Part shown: in pieces, positions 1 through 9,400 of the stretch
Numbering within the stretch: position 1 is the stretch's first letter
Layout of the letters: each line of letters begins with the position of its first letter
Translations under genes and position numbers: made by a program
Source of the DNA: Stentor coeruleus
Taxonomy: Eukaryota > Ciliophora > Heterotrichea > Heterotrichida > Stentoridae
DNA: 20,701 nucleotides
Assembly: GCA_001970955.1 (NCBI GenBank)
Contig: MPUH01001227.1
Coordinates: 1-20,701 of the forward strand
Direction: 5' to 3'
Notes under the pieces: generated by a model
Told to the model about the DNA's origin: nothing
The model's database searches: none
The model's input: only the letters and a program-made list of their open reading frames with translations

Positions 1-252
1 GGGGTGGGTATGAAAAATATTAGGAATATGTAGGAGATAATATGTGGGATTTGCTTTAGGATATAAAAACTTTAAGGGTCGAGATTTGATTTATAATCCC
101 TTATTACTACAACCCAGAAATATCTTAATCAATTATATTTTCTTTGTCTTATTGCAATTACTTTTACGCACTTACAAAAGCTCAATCACTCTAATATAAA
201 TCTACAAACCTTACTCTAACAATAACATAAACTATCAACAAAAAACAGGCTC
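1..252. other. 3' flank of calcineurin A gene, no gene seen
   Basis: I see no open frame or RNA gene here. The first ~90 bases are G-containing (it opens with a short G-rich run), and the rest is C-rich and G-poor on the plus strand. Because the adjacent gene is on the minus strand, its 3' flank is G-rich on its own sense strand, as for other genes in the window. The opening G-rich bases do not form a recognisable telomere repeat. Confidence 0.4.
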
Positions 253-1647
253 TTAATAATTAGGCCTTTTCTCGTTTATCATATCCCACCTCTTAGCCAT
301 ATTAAAAGACTCAATCGCCCCATATATCGCATCTTTTCCCTCAGTCAATAACCCTCTTGGTATTTTATTATCAGGACACATACCTTTCAACTGTATAATC
401 GCTTCATTTTCTACTTGTAAAGTCTTCAACATCTTCATCATTGCCACCACAGCTTTAATTTTATTCCTAAAAACATCACTTTTCCCTTCTAAAATCCTCA
501 TTTCATACTTTATAACCTTATTTCCTTTCTCTTCATTATCATCTTTCCCTTTTTTCATCACACTTAGCATAATCTCTAATACTTTTTCTATAACAAAAGG
601 TACACTCCATGTAAACAAATTCATAAAATTCGGTAATATATAAGGATGCATTGTATAGTTATATTGTTGAATATGTAAACCATTATTGATGAATTTCAAT
701 ATTGCCCCTTTGTTATTATAAACATCACAATAATTTGGTGCTGAAAACACTGTTATGACAACTGGGAATTCAGAATTTCCATTCCATTTATGCATTTTAT
801 ACCCATCAATTTGTGCTTCATGGGCACGGATTATACATAAAAGTTTTGATTTTCTTAGGAAATCATTTGCTGCGGCTACACCATAAAAATAACTACATTC
901 GCGCATTGTGTTTGGTTTAAATTTTTCTGGACTTGTCCCGATTTCGGAGTCGATTGGGTCTGACCATAGTAGGTCGCAAAGAAGGCCTTTGCGAGGGATT
1001 TCACCGAAACGAGATAAATCAGTTATGTCGGAGAGCTTTTCTAATGATGGGGATATTCCCCCATGAACTGCGAGGAATTTCTTGTTTACAATGCAGGCTA
1101 GAGGAAGTTTATCGAAACTTTCCATGATGGTATTGTAAACTTCTAGGTCGTATTTGTGTAAGCATTCAGTTCTAAAGTTGAAGAAACTAGTGAGTTGCCT
1201 TGACTCATGATTGCCTCTAGTAAGGAAAACTGAATTTGGGAAGTTCAGTTTTAAACTATATAAGACTAAGAGGACTTCTATAGAAAAAGCTCCTCTATCA
1301 ACAAAATCTCCTAAAAAAAGGTACTTGGTTTCATTTATATCTCCAGCAAGCTCAAGGATCTTTAGCAAGTCATAAAACTGTCCATGAATATCCCCAATTA
1401 TAGTAACAGGGTCCATTAAATCTAAGAGATTTGGTTCACGCATAAAAACGTCTCCAGCAGCTCTGACTATTCCTAAGCAATGATCTTTTGGAACCCTTCC
1501 TTCTTGTTTTAGATGGTTTTTTAATAATGACCAATCAGGAATAAAGTTATTGTAAGGAAACAGAAGGTCTTTAGGAAGAAAACATGAAGGAGGAGGTTTC
1601 AGGTTCTGTAAAAACCGATCGCCAAGAGGGTCTTTGAGCAACTCCAT
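253..1647 (-). CDS. CNA: Calcineurin A (PP2B) catalytic subunit, Ca2+/calmodulin-dependent Ser/Thr phosphatase
   Basis: This 464-residue protein is a PPP-family Ser/Thr phosphatase, and its layout past the catalytic core identifies it as calcineurin A. Catalytic motifs seen: GDIHG (85-89), GDFVDRG (113-119), RGNHE (144-148), HGG (195-197), RAHEAQ (274-279) and SAPNYCDVY (302-310). They supply the expected metal ligands D86, H88, D114, N146, H195 and H276. After the core come the B-subunit-binding helix (about 336-366, with LPNFMNLFTW), a short Lys/Glu linker, a calmodulin-binding-like segment (about 393-415) and an autoinhibitory-like segment (about 445-463, SFNMAKRWDMINEKRP), after which the protein stops. 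Family knowledge: calcineurin B and Ca2+/calmodulin activate the enzyme by displacing the autoinhibitory segment. Oddities: the usual Asn-Ile-Arg of the PxIxIT-docking strand reads His-Ile-Gln (325-327), and there is no C-terminal tail beyond the autoinhibitor. The start fits because the N-terminus is of family length, and ATATAA abuts the ATG. No intron is evident. Confidence 0.93.
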   Translation of the reverse strand: MELLKDPLGDRFLQNLKPPPSCFLPKDLLFPYNNFIPDWSLLKNHLKQEGRVPKDHCLGIVRAAGDVFMREPNLLDLMDPVTIIGDIHGQFYDLLKILELAGDINETKYLFLGDFVDRGAFSIEVLLVLYSLKLNFPNSVFLTRGNHESRQLTSFFNFRTECLHKYDLEVYNTIMESFDKLPLACIVNKKFLAVHGGISPSLEKLSDITDLSRFGEIPRKGLLCDLLWSDPIDSEIGTSPEKFKPNTMRECSYFYGVAAANDFLRKSKLLCIIRAHEAQIDGYKMHKWNGNSEFPVVITVFSAPNYCDVYNNKGAILKFINNGLHIQQYNYTMHPYILPNFMNLFTWSVPFVIEKVLEIMLSVMKKGKDDNEEKGNKVIKYEMRILEGKSDVFRNKIKAVVAMMKMLKTLQVENEAIIQLKGMCPDNKIPRGLLTEGKDAIYGAIESFNMAKRWDMINEKRPNY

Positions 1648-1653
1648 TTATAT
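1648..1653 (-). promoter_or_regulatory. TATA-like hexamer abutting the calcineurin start codon
   Basis: The sense strand reads ATATAA immediately before the ATG. Similar TATAA-containing hexamers sit within 10 nt of the start at three other genes of this window. Whether it is a core promoter element or only part of an A+T-rich leader cannot be decided from sequence. Confidence 0.25.
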
Positions 1654-2000
1654 TTTTGTTTAAGCTTAAAACCTAACTCAGTTTATAGGGTAATTTTTAT
1701 GGATACTATTAAGTTTATGGCATGCTTTAGTATAATTAATTTTCGTATCCTTAGAATACAAAGATTTTGAATATCAGATAATCAAAGATTTGTTTTTAGA
1801 CCTAATTCACAAAATTGAATATGAAAATTTTAACACACGTAAAAAAAAAATTTACATTAAACTTAAAATCATCAACTACAAAAAACAGTATTTTGAAAAC
1901 CAAAACTAAAGAAATAGATAAAAAAAGTTTAAGGTATCTTTACATCCTATTGCATTCGTTCAATCTAGCACAAATTTGAATAGCGCCAAGAAAATCATAA

Positions 2001-2640
2001 AAAAGGAAAAAAGGTCTTGAATTCCTAGACTTAAGAGACTTTACCTTATATGGTATAAACAAGTTTTTCTGGAAACTAGTTCAAGATTATCTAGGCGGAA
2101 AATACATTTGCTATTTAATTTAAAGCCAAGAAGTTTATTATGGATAGAGTATTTAAGAGAATTTTTTCTTTTTCTAAGAAACAAAAGCTTGCATTATGAT
2201 GAGAATATTGGGTATTTTAAGAAAATTGAGATTATTTTAGATATTATTGTCACACTATATAGATTGCTAATATTTTTTTCACATATGACTTATTAGCAAA
2301 GGTTCCTATTAAGATATTGAATTTGATTTTAGATATGCTTATTGGTTTATTTTGACATCAGTATTTATGATGATTTTGGATATAAATTTAGATAAGACCC
2401 TGCAAAAATTTGGAAGAAAACTGGGTGGTTTTTATTTTGGACTTGGTTGTTTTAATTTGAATACTATTAATAAGTTCTTGATAGACTTTTAGCTTTTAAA
2501 CAATTGGAAGATAGCTTTAATGCTCAGAATAAGCAGAAAGAGTGAGGGTGATTTATAAAATAAAGGTATTAAGATTATTTGGTTATTATTGAATGCGATC
2601 ATATTATTTTTTTATGGAAATGGATATTGGGGTTAATAAT
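2001..2640 (+). pseudogene. Possible decayed membrane-protein gene (three broken frames)
   Basis: Three protein-like open stretches follow each other on the plus strand in different frames. The first, 2001-2123, encodes about 40 residues containing LDLRDFTLYGINKFFWKL. The second, 2021-2296, contains LWIEYLREFFLFLRNKS. The third, 2313-2492, encodes 59 residues containing YAYWFILTSVFMMILDINL and then KFGRKLGGFYFGLG. After its TAG the third frame stays mostly open to about 2636, with one further stop. No stretch has a convincing start codon, and no family is recognised, though the hydrophobic segment followed by a basic loop resembles a transporter fragment. A+T-rich noncoding DNA also yields hydrophobic open stretches, so this may be chance. 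Confidence 0.25.
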
Positions 2641-3334
2641 ACAATGGAAGAAGATTTTATTGAAGTTGTGAAAGTTATGAGCAATAAAAGCTTTAGAAAT
2701 CGGGTGTTAGGGTGTTAGAAAAATTAAGATGGAATTGACGATTTTTTATGTTGACTATTGAGGGCAAAATGTGATAAGTATAATATCATAATGAATATTT
2801 ATTAGATTTGTAAACACTAATCTCAATTTTATATTACTTTATTCTTTAAAATTAGGCTTAATTGAATTCTATTAACCAAATTTAATGCTTCTAATATATT
2901 TCTTATATTTTCTGAAACAGCTATCATAAATACATAAACTTTTCAAAAATTATATGTTTTCATAAGGAAACCATATCATTCGGAGTATACAAAACCCATT
3001 TTTCACTAAAGACACTTTATATATTGAGTATAATAAACATCTTATATATGCATCCGCAAGTGTCATTTGCTTTGATTACAATAAAATAAAATTCTTGTGT
3101 CCTTATAAATCTCTTCAATATAACCCCATTTCTCACTTATTATCCTAATTCCAAATCGCATTCCCTGTTTAAAACTAGTTCAATTTTTATACAAAAATCC
3201 TTTCATAAAAAACAAAAATTAAAAATACCCCTACAAACATAACAAAAAACCCGAAAAATTCACTAAAATCCTCTAACCCCATCTAAAATCTTCCAATAAA
3301 AGCCTTTATTATTACTTGAATTACATTAATCATA

Positions 3335-3646
3335 TTAAAACACAATGCATGAGCACTCATCTATTTTAACCCTTTCATCTTCTTCCTGTTCACCTATCTT
3401 ACAGTTTTTACGAAAGTTCTGATTCATTGGCAACTCATAGTTTTTTACCGTGTCATGAAAATCACTATTTTTTCTTGACCCATCCCCTACGTCACTCATT
3501 TCAGAAATAAGGGATCCTTTAAGATTATCAGAAAAACCAATAGGAACACCTAAGCAATTTGTAGTTCTTTGCCGGCTATCTTCAACTGTTGTGTCAACGC
3601 TACTATCCATATCATCCTTATCCCAATACATATCTTTGCCTTCCAT
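3335..3646 (-). CDS. Small acidic hypothetical protein with C-terminal CaaX prenylation box
   Basis: This 103-residue protein is hydrophilic and rich in Asp, Glu, Ser and Lys, with few Phe, Ile and Leu. That is unlike the hydrophobic translations of the surrounding A+T-rich noncoding DNA and argues for real coding. It ends Cys-Ser-Cys-Ile-Val-Phe: C100-I-V-F is a CaaX box, and C98 just before it could be palmitoylated, as in some prenylated GTPases. No GTPase motif, signal peptide or membrane segment is present, so lipidation would be the only visible membrane anchor. From family knowledge, Phe in the last position is compatible with geranylgeranylation or farnesylation. It lies on the same strand as the NIF phosphatase gene, which stops 123 nt before this start. 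The start is the first Met; Met6 and Met13 are alternatives. Function unknown. A short upstream exon joined by a heterotrich-type tiny intron cannot be excluded. Confidence 0.6.
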   Translation of the reverse strand: MEGKDMYWDKDDMDSSVDTTVEDSRQRTTNCLGVPIGFSDNLKGSLISEMSDVGDGSRKNSDFHDTVKNYELPMNQNFRKNCKIGEQEEDERVKIDECSCIVF

Positions 3647-3769
3647 TTACAAACAATAGATTATCATATTTACTCGTACATCATAATATAATAAATATCA
3701 TCCAACACCTTAAACTCTAATCCTACCCTACTCATTATAAAATTTTAACAATTATTTATTATTCCCATC

Positions 3770-4840
3770 TCATACCTTCTGCTTCATCTTAGCATTAATA
3801 ATAGCAACTAATTCCTGGAGTTTCTTATTCTTGACAAGTGGTAGCTGCGACAGAGGCATTCTAAGCTTAAACAATTCCCTATCATTTTCATCTCCAAGCC
3901 AAGATTTAATCTCAATACCATTTTCTGGTTGTCTCTGGAAAGATTTAGAAAAATTGTCTATAATAATAGTCTTATTCAAATCCCGACCAAGTTGTTCTAA
4001 GTTTTTTACCTCATTCTCAAGTGTATGTTCTCTATAAAGTCTTAACATGACTAAGCCAGTTGGGTCAATACTATCCATAGCCCAATCAGCATATTCTCTT
4101 CTTGAAGCTGTAAAAAGTACAAGTTCATAGTATTGATCCATTTCAATAAGAAACTCATTAACCCCTGGTCTTTTTAAGAACTTGCCTTGATAATAATGAC
4201 CTAAAGTTTCATCAAGGTCAAGAACTAAAGTAAACTCTTTATGTGAATATTGTGGGAGAAAAGGAGCGACGTTACTACATAATAAAGAGTAAAGCCTTGG
4301 AAGTTTTTTCTCATCTGTTATACAAGCAATTTTTGAATGCACATTATTGACAATTTCGATGATGAGGGAAAGAGGCAGGTTTTGGACTTTTTGGAATAGC
4401 TCGATTAGGGTTAGGACTATGAAAATCTGTCTTGGCTGGAGACTTTCTTTTATTAAGGTTTCGATATAGTCTTTTATTAGGCAGACAATAGAGTGAGTAA
4501 GGCATTGCAATGAAATAAACGAATTTTCATCATTACGTTCTAAAAATAAGCTTATACTTGCAAAATGTTCTCTGAGCATTTTTTCTAATGATTTATTCTC
4601 AGGGAAATGTGTGAACATTAATAATGTAAGAATATCAACACTGACAAATGATTGAAGGTAATCAGGAAAACAAAATTCAAAGCGCAGCAACTGTGAGTTA
4701 AATTCTGACAATTGTTCAAGCTTTCTTTCCATTTTCTTGAAAAAGGATGTTAATACAAAAGATCTTTGATTGTTCATCATCCCTGTATCTTGGTTTTTTA
4801 CATTTGTTTCTATTGAAGTATTGCTAGAAAATATTGACAT
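3770..4840 (-). CDS. FCP1/SCP-like (NLI-interacting factor, NIF) HAD phosphatase
   Basis: This 356-residue protein has a C-terminal NIF/FCP1-homology domain of the HAD superfamily (about 191-345). Motif I is LVLDLDET (D198 nucleophile, D200, T202), followed by KRPGVNEFL (213-221), motif II LFTASRREYADWA (232-244), LYREHT (268-273) and LGRDLNKTIIIDN (274-286, with D285 and N286), then WLGDENDREL (304-313). These catalytic positions look intact. The common DNSP context after motif IV is DNFS here. The family dephosphorylates the RNA polymerase II C-terminal domain or other phosphoserine substrates; the substrate here is unknown. The first ~190 residues are a helix-rich N-terminal region with no transmembrane anchor and no recognised domain, so this is not a TIM50- or Dullard-type membrane form. 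TTATAA lies 2 nt upstream of the start. The stop is TGA. Confidence 0.88.
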   Translation of the reverse strand: MSIFSSNTSIETNVKNQDTGMMNNQRSFVLTSFFKKMERKLEQLSEFNSQLLRFEFCFPDYLQSFVSVDILTLLMFTHFPENKSLEKMLREHFASISLFLERNDENSFISLQCLTHSIVCLIKDYIETLIKESLQPRQIFIVLTLIELFQKVQNLPLSLIIEIVNNVHSKIACITDEKKLPRLYSLLCSNVAPFLPQYSHKEFTLVLDLDETLGHYYQGKFLKRPGVNEFLIEMDQYYELVLFTASRREYADWAMDSIDPTGLVMLRLYREHTLENEVKNLEQLGRDLNKTIIIDNFSKSFQRQPENGIEIKSWLGDENDRELFKLRMPLSQLPLVKNKKLQELVAIINAKMKQKV

Positions 4841-4842
4841 AT

Positions 4843-4848
4843 TTATAA
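4843..4848 (-). promoter_or_regulatory. TTATAA 2 nt upstream of NIF phosphatase start
   Basis: The palindrome TTATAA is separated from the ATG by only two bases. The same hexamer occurs at the same spacing before WD40-TRP B and 7 nt before WD40-TRP A. It is a candidate core promoter or start-context element; no experimental support is available here. Confidence 0.3.
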
Positions 4849-6428
4849 CAAATGGGTTATTTTACGCTGGAAATCTACTAGTTGTATTCAGTAATTTCAG
4901 TTGAAAACTAGGCAAATTTTTTAAATTTGAACTTGAGGTCAAGATTTTAACTATATATAGTGAAGCAAAATAAAATAAGAAAATTACGATAGGTAAGGTA
5001 TAAAACGATAAAGGTTTTCAGCGAAAAGTAGAGGTTGCAATAAAAGTTGCCTTTCAGGTTTCTTTGAGAATCTTTAATTTATTCTGTTAATAACACTTAT
5101 ATATCTTATTCCTGAATGCTTGGATTTTATTTGAATTGTAGTTGAAAAACTAGTTATTCCGATGACTAAAAGGAGAAGCATTTTTGGTTTGTGCAAAAAA
5201 TTCAAGTGTAGTTAGAAATTTTGCTAGGATTTCATTCAGTTTATAGTTGATTATCTGAATATCGAAAATTTTCTATTTAAGGCTAGTGCACACAGTCAAT
5301 TATATAAACAATATTTGTATTCTAAAATTTATGATACTTGAAAATATTAAGCTTAGTTTGAAAATAAAATAATAAAGTTTCTTTGCCGGTCAAGCAACAT
5401 TTTTTCAGCAGTTTCTGAATATTTTTCAATATATAATTATATTTAGTTACTTAGAAGGGATTTTTGGATTTATCTTGATAATAAATATTTGGCTATTTAG
5501 AATTTCGATGTATTAGCCTAAGTAAAATGGAAAAAATATCTTATTAAAATCTTGTCAGAAAAAGATGTAGACTGTATTATATTGGAAATCTAAGGGTTTT
5601 AAATAGAGATTAGAGTTTTGTAAGGGATAAATAAGAGGAGGATTATAAAATTTGGCATAATGGAAAATAAACACTTCCCCTTTTTTGCTGGATATAAGAA
5701 TTAAGGAAAAAAATTGTATAAGTCTAAGAAAATGTTTGATTTGTTGTAGGATATGATAGAGTTTTGTTTTTAAATCCAGATTCCATAGGGTTTTAGCATA
5801 AATAGTAGTTTTTATGCTTATGAATATCAAAAATTGAAGTTGAAGAGAATTTTATATAAAATTCTTATTTTTTGGAATAGCGAGAAGGGAAATTCGATAT
5901 TATTTCCTAAGATTTATATAATTTAGTATACTTTAAAGGCTCAATATTAATAGTTAGAGTTTAAGAGTTTGGAAATTATGATTTACATGATAAACATTTA
6001 TTTTATAAAATTACCATAGCTTTTGAAAAATTTTTGAGATTATAATCAAGATTATAACTTAAAGGTATTGCTATTCCCACAGATTTTGAGTATTTTTTAT
6101 AGAAAGAAAGGTAAGTTAGATATTTTGTTTTTTATTACTAACCGAATTAATTATTCTATCATAATAATTTTCAAAACTCCTTTATAGTTTGAAAACTTTA
6201 ATCACTATCACTCTATTCAATCCCCAAATACAAACTTTGTAAAACTATTCATTATAAAATCATAAAAGAAATCGAAATTCCAATAATTATTCAAACTTCA
6301 ATATTTTTTTTCACAAAATCCTAACAAGCCCTTCCTTTCTATACAAAAAAGCCTATATCAGCATTTACCTCTAATATAAAATTTATCATTCATTTATAAA
6401 ATTCTTTCAAGTTTTCATTTTCTAAAGG

Positions 6429-6434
6429 TTATAA
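6429..6434 (+). promoter_or_regulatory. TTATAA 7 nt upstream of WD40-TRP A start
   Basis: TTATAA, extended to TTATAAAA, lies just upstream of the ATG at 6442. If functional it would imply a very short 5' leader. It belongs to the group of start-proximal TATAA hexamers seen at four genes of the window. Confidence 0.3.
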
Positions 6435-6441
6435 AAGCATA

Positions 6442-9400
6442 ATGAACACGGCAATAAATGATTCATACGTGCATCCTATAGAAAAGCTTAATATAACTAT
6501 AGGTTCCCTTATAAGCGATTTGATCAACCCTAACATGAAAGTGTATTCCTACTCTGAAGAATTCAACAACGAAATATGGACAATCGCTTATATCCCTCAT
6601 AATAATCTAGTCGCCCTAGGCTGTAGAGATTCATCAATCAAGATCTTCAATCCAAACACCCAAGAAGAAGTTTTTGACTTATCAACTCATTCAGGTGCTA
6701 TAACAGGTTTAAAAGTTTCCCTAAACAACAAAAGATTAGCAAGCGCATCAATGAATTCACAAGTAAAATGTTGGGACTTAACTAATTACAAAGAACTTAA
6801 CAGCTTAGACCTTACTCCAAATACCCCCAATTCTATAGGAATCAGCCCTGATGGAAATTTTATAATTATAGGACAAAGTGATGGCGAAATTATTATATGG
6901 GAAGTTGATAGTTTTGGTATAGGGAAAAAACTTAAAGGCCACTTGGCTGGAGTAAACTCTATAGCTTTGTCTTCAGATAGTAAAATAATTGCATCTGGCT
7001 CTGATGATAAAACAGTAAGATTGTGGTCTGTCAATACAATTTCTGAGATTTTTGTATTTATCGGACATACATCAATAGTAAGTCTTGTACAAATAACCGC
7101 AGATGATAAATTTGTTGTCTCAGGATCAGAAGATAAAACAGTTCGACTTTGGAGTATTAGTACAAAAACTCTTGATTTTGTATATGAAGGTCATGTTGGG
7201 GAAATTTATTGTCTTTCACTTAGTTTGGATAGTAGTATTATTGCAAGTGGATCACAAGATAGAAGTGTTAAAGTATGGAGTATTGCAAGAAAAGCTTTAG
7301 ATTTTTCGTATTCGGACCATGATGGATATGTATCTTGTATTAAAATTTTAGATAATCAAAAGTATATTGCAAGTGGATGCTATCAGACAATTTTACTAGC
7401 TAATATTAAGGAAAAAAGAGTAGAGATTATTTTTGAAGGCCATGACAAGTTTATAATGTCGTTAACAGCTAATTTAGATTGTTCAAGACTTTATTCGGTT
7501 AGTGCTGACAAGACGTTTAAAATGTGGAATATACAAGATAGTCAATCTTTAGCGATACTTTCGGGGCATACTTCTTATGTTACTTGTCTTTGCATATCGC
7601 CTGATAATAGATATTTAATCACAGGTTCATGGGATTTTACTGTTAAGCTATGGAGTTTAGAAAGTTTTAAGGAAATATACACATTTAAAGGCCATAAGCA
7701 TTATGTCATTGCTGTTTGCATATCCTCCAACTCTCAGTATGCTTTAAGTGCATCTTGGGACTCAACAATCCGTCTATGGGATATATTACGTAAAGAAGAA
7801 GTTCATATTTTTTCCGAACATTCAACAGTAATATTTGCATTAGTCGCTACAAAAAACTTCAAATACGCGGCAAGTGGTTCAGGAAATGGGGAGCTCATAA
7901 TATGGAATATCAAAGAAAAGTCAAAAGAATTCCAAGTTAACCATCAAGAATATATAGCAAGTCTTGCAATATCTAAAGATGATAAATATATCATATCAGC
8001 CTCAGGGGACAAAACTGTAAAAATGATAAACTTACATACAAAAACTGAAGAAAAAACTTTCAAGCATGACATAAACGTTTATTGTATTGAGTTTTTATAT
8101 GACCCTTTATGTGTAATTTCAGGATTAAATAATGGAGAAATCTGGGCCTGGGGATCATCATCTGAACCTGAGATTATGCATGCTCATAATTCCAAAGTGT
8201 TGTTTCTTAGAATATCAAGCAATAGAGAATATTTAATAAGTGGATCATCTGAAGCTATGATAAAAGTTTGGAATTTAGAAGATTATCATGAATATATAAC
8301 TTTTACTTTACAAAGCTCATTAAGTTATTTAGTATTATGCCCAAATAGTAAGTTGATTGTTTCGGCAACTGAAGCTGGAATAATACAGTTTTGGAGTATT
8401 TCAGAAAAAAGAGAAGAAATGCGTATTTTGGCTCATACAGAAAAAATTGAAGGAATTGAGTTTACGGTAAATGGGATGTATATAGTTAGTTGTTCTAAGG
8501 ATAAGCTTTGTAAGGTTTGGGGATTTGAGGATTTTACTAGTCTTATTTTGTATCAAAATAAAGATCAAGGCAGTTTGGATTATAGTATTCAGGAAAATGA
8601 CTTTTCGAATATTAAAAGGAGAAAAAGTGTGGTTGCTATTTCGTTAAAGACGGATACTCTAGCAAATTTGTCATGCTATCCTTATTTGCATTATTATGGG
8701 TTTAGGCAGAGGTTATCGAAAAGGGCTTTACCTTATGACTCTGATTGCCAATTACTTTTACCACTTGGTGTTAATGCTGGTCATATTTATGCATTTTTAG
8801 GGCTAGATAAGCACCTTTATCAAGCTCTTACTCTAGGATGTCCTATTCGTAAAGACTCTTCAGGTAATTCTCCTCTCCATTACGCTCTTTCTAAAGACTC
8901 TCAAAAATCCATCGATTCAATTTTATTATTTATGATAACATTCTCAAAAGATCCAAAAAACTATTTCAAAATCCTCGAGTACTGCCATGCTCTACGTGAT
9001 GATATAAACAGCATAATTCAAAACAGTTCAATTCACTTGCTTGGCTTTTTAGAATCAATATTTGTTATAATAAAAAATGAAGAACTTCCTATAAGCATAA
9101 CAGAGTTTTCCCCACCTTTGATAATAACATCAAAATACTCAAAAATCCTATTCGAAAATTTTCTAAAAGACCAAAAGCCTGCAAAAAAGTATAAAGAAAC
9201 CTTCATAGAATTTAGACAATCCAGTTTTCAGTTTTGTATATGTAATGGGGCTAAATTAAGCTTTGACCTTTTAAGATCAATAGAAAATACTAAAAACCCA
9301 GCTATATACAATAGTACATTAATAAGAACGATATTGGATTACAAATGGAAAAGTATGAGAGGAATTATGCTTTTTTATACAATACTAGTCTGGATTTGTG

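Larger units (their letters stand above)
1648..3334. other. Long intergenic region, contains a possible gene relic
   Basis: This stretch separates the 5' end of calcineurin A from the 3' end of the small CaaX gene. No intact gene is visible. The left part (about 1650-2060) is mixed A+T-rich sequence. From about 2080 to 2800 the plus strand is G-rich and C-poor, with broken open stretches described separately. From about 2815 to 3330 the plus strand becomes C-rich and G-poor. I saw no tRNA or clear inverted repeat. Confidence 0.5.
4841..6441. other. Divergent intergenic region, no gene supported
   Basis: This region lies between the start of the NIF phosphatase (minus) and the start of WD40-TRP A (plus), so it should hold both promoters. 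From about 4860 to 6110 the plus strand is G-rich. At about 6110-6140 it switches to C-rich, G-poor sequence up to the channel start. An open stretch of 91 codons on the minus strand (5555-5830) is low-complexity Phe/Ile/Leu/Tyr sequence and I do not accept it as a gene. No RNA gene was recognised. Confidence 0.5.

Noticed and set aside
1..12. G-rich opening of the window as a possible telomere end
   Set aside because: No tandem unit is visible and the following DNA is an ordinary gene flank.
933..1127. Open frame antisense to calcineurin A
   Set aside because: Lies wholly inside a well-supported gene on the other strand and reflects its codon pattern.
5555..5830. 91-codon open stretch on the minus strand in the divergent gap
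   Set aside because: Low-complexity Phe/Ile/Leu/Tyr-rich translation, no motif, lies in a strongly G-rich plus-strand block that depletes stops on the minus strand by composition alone.
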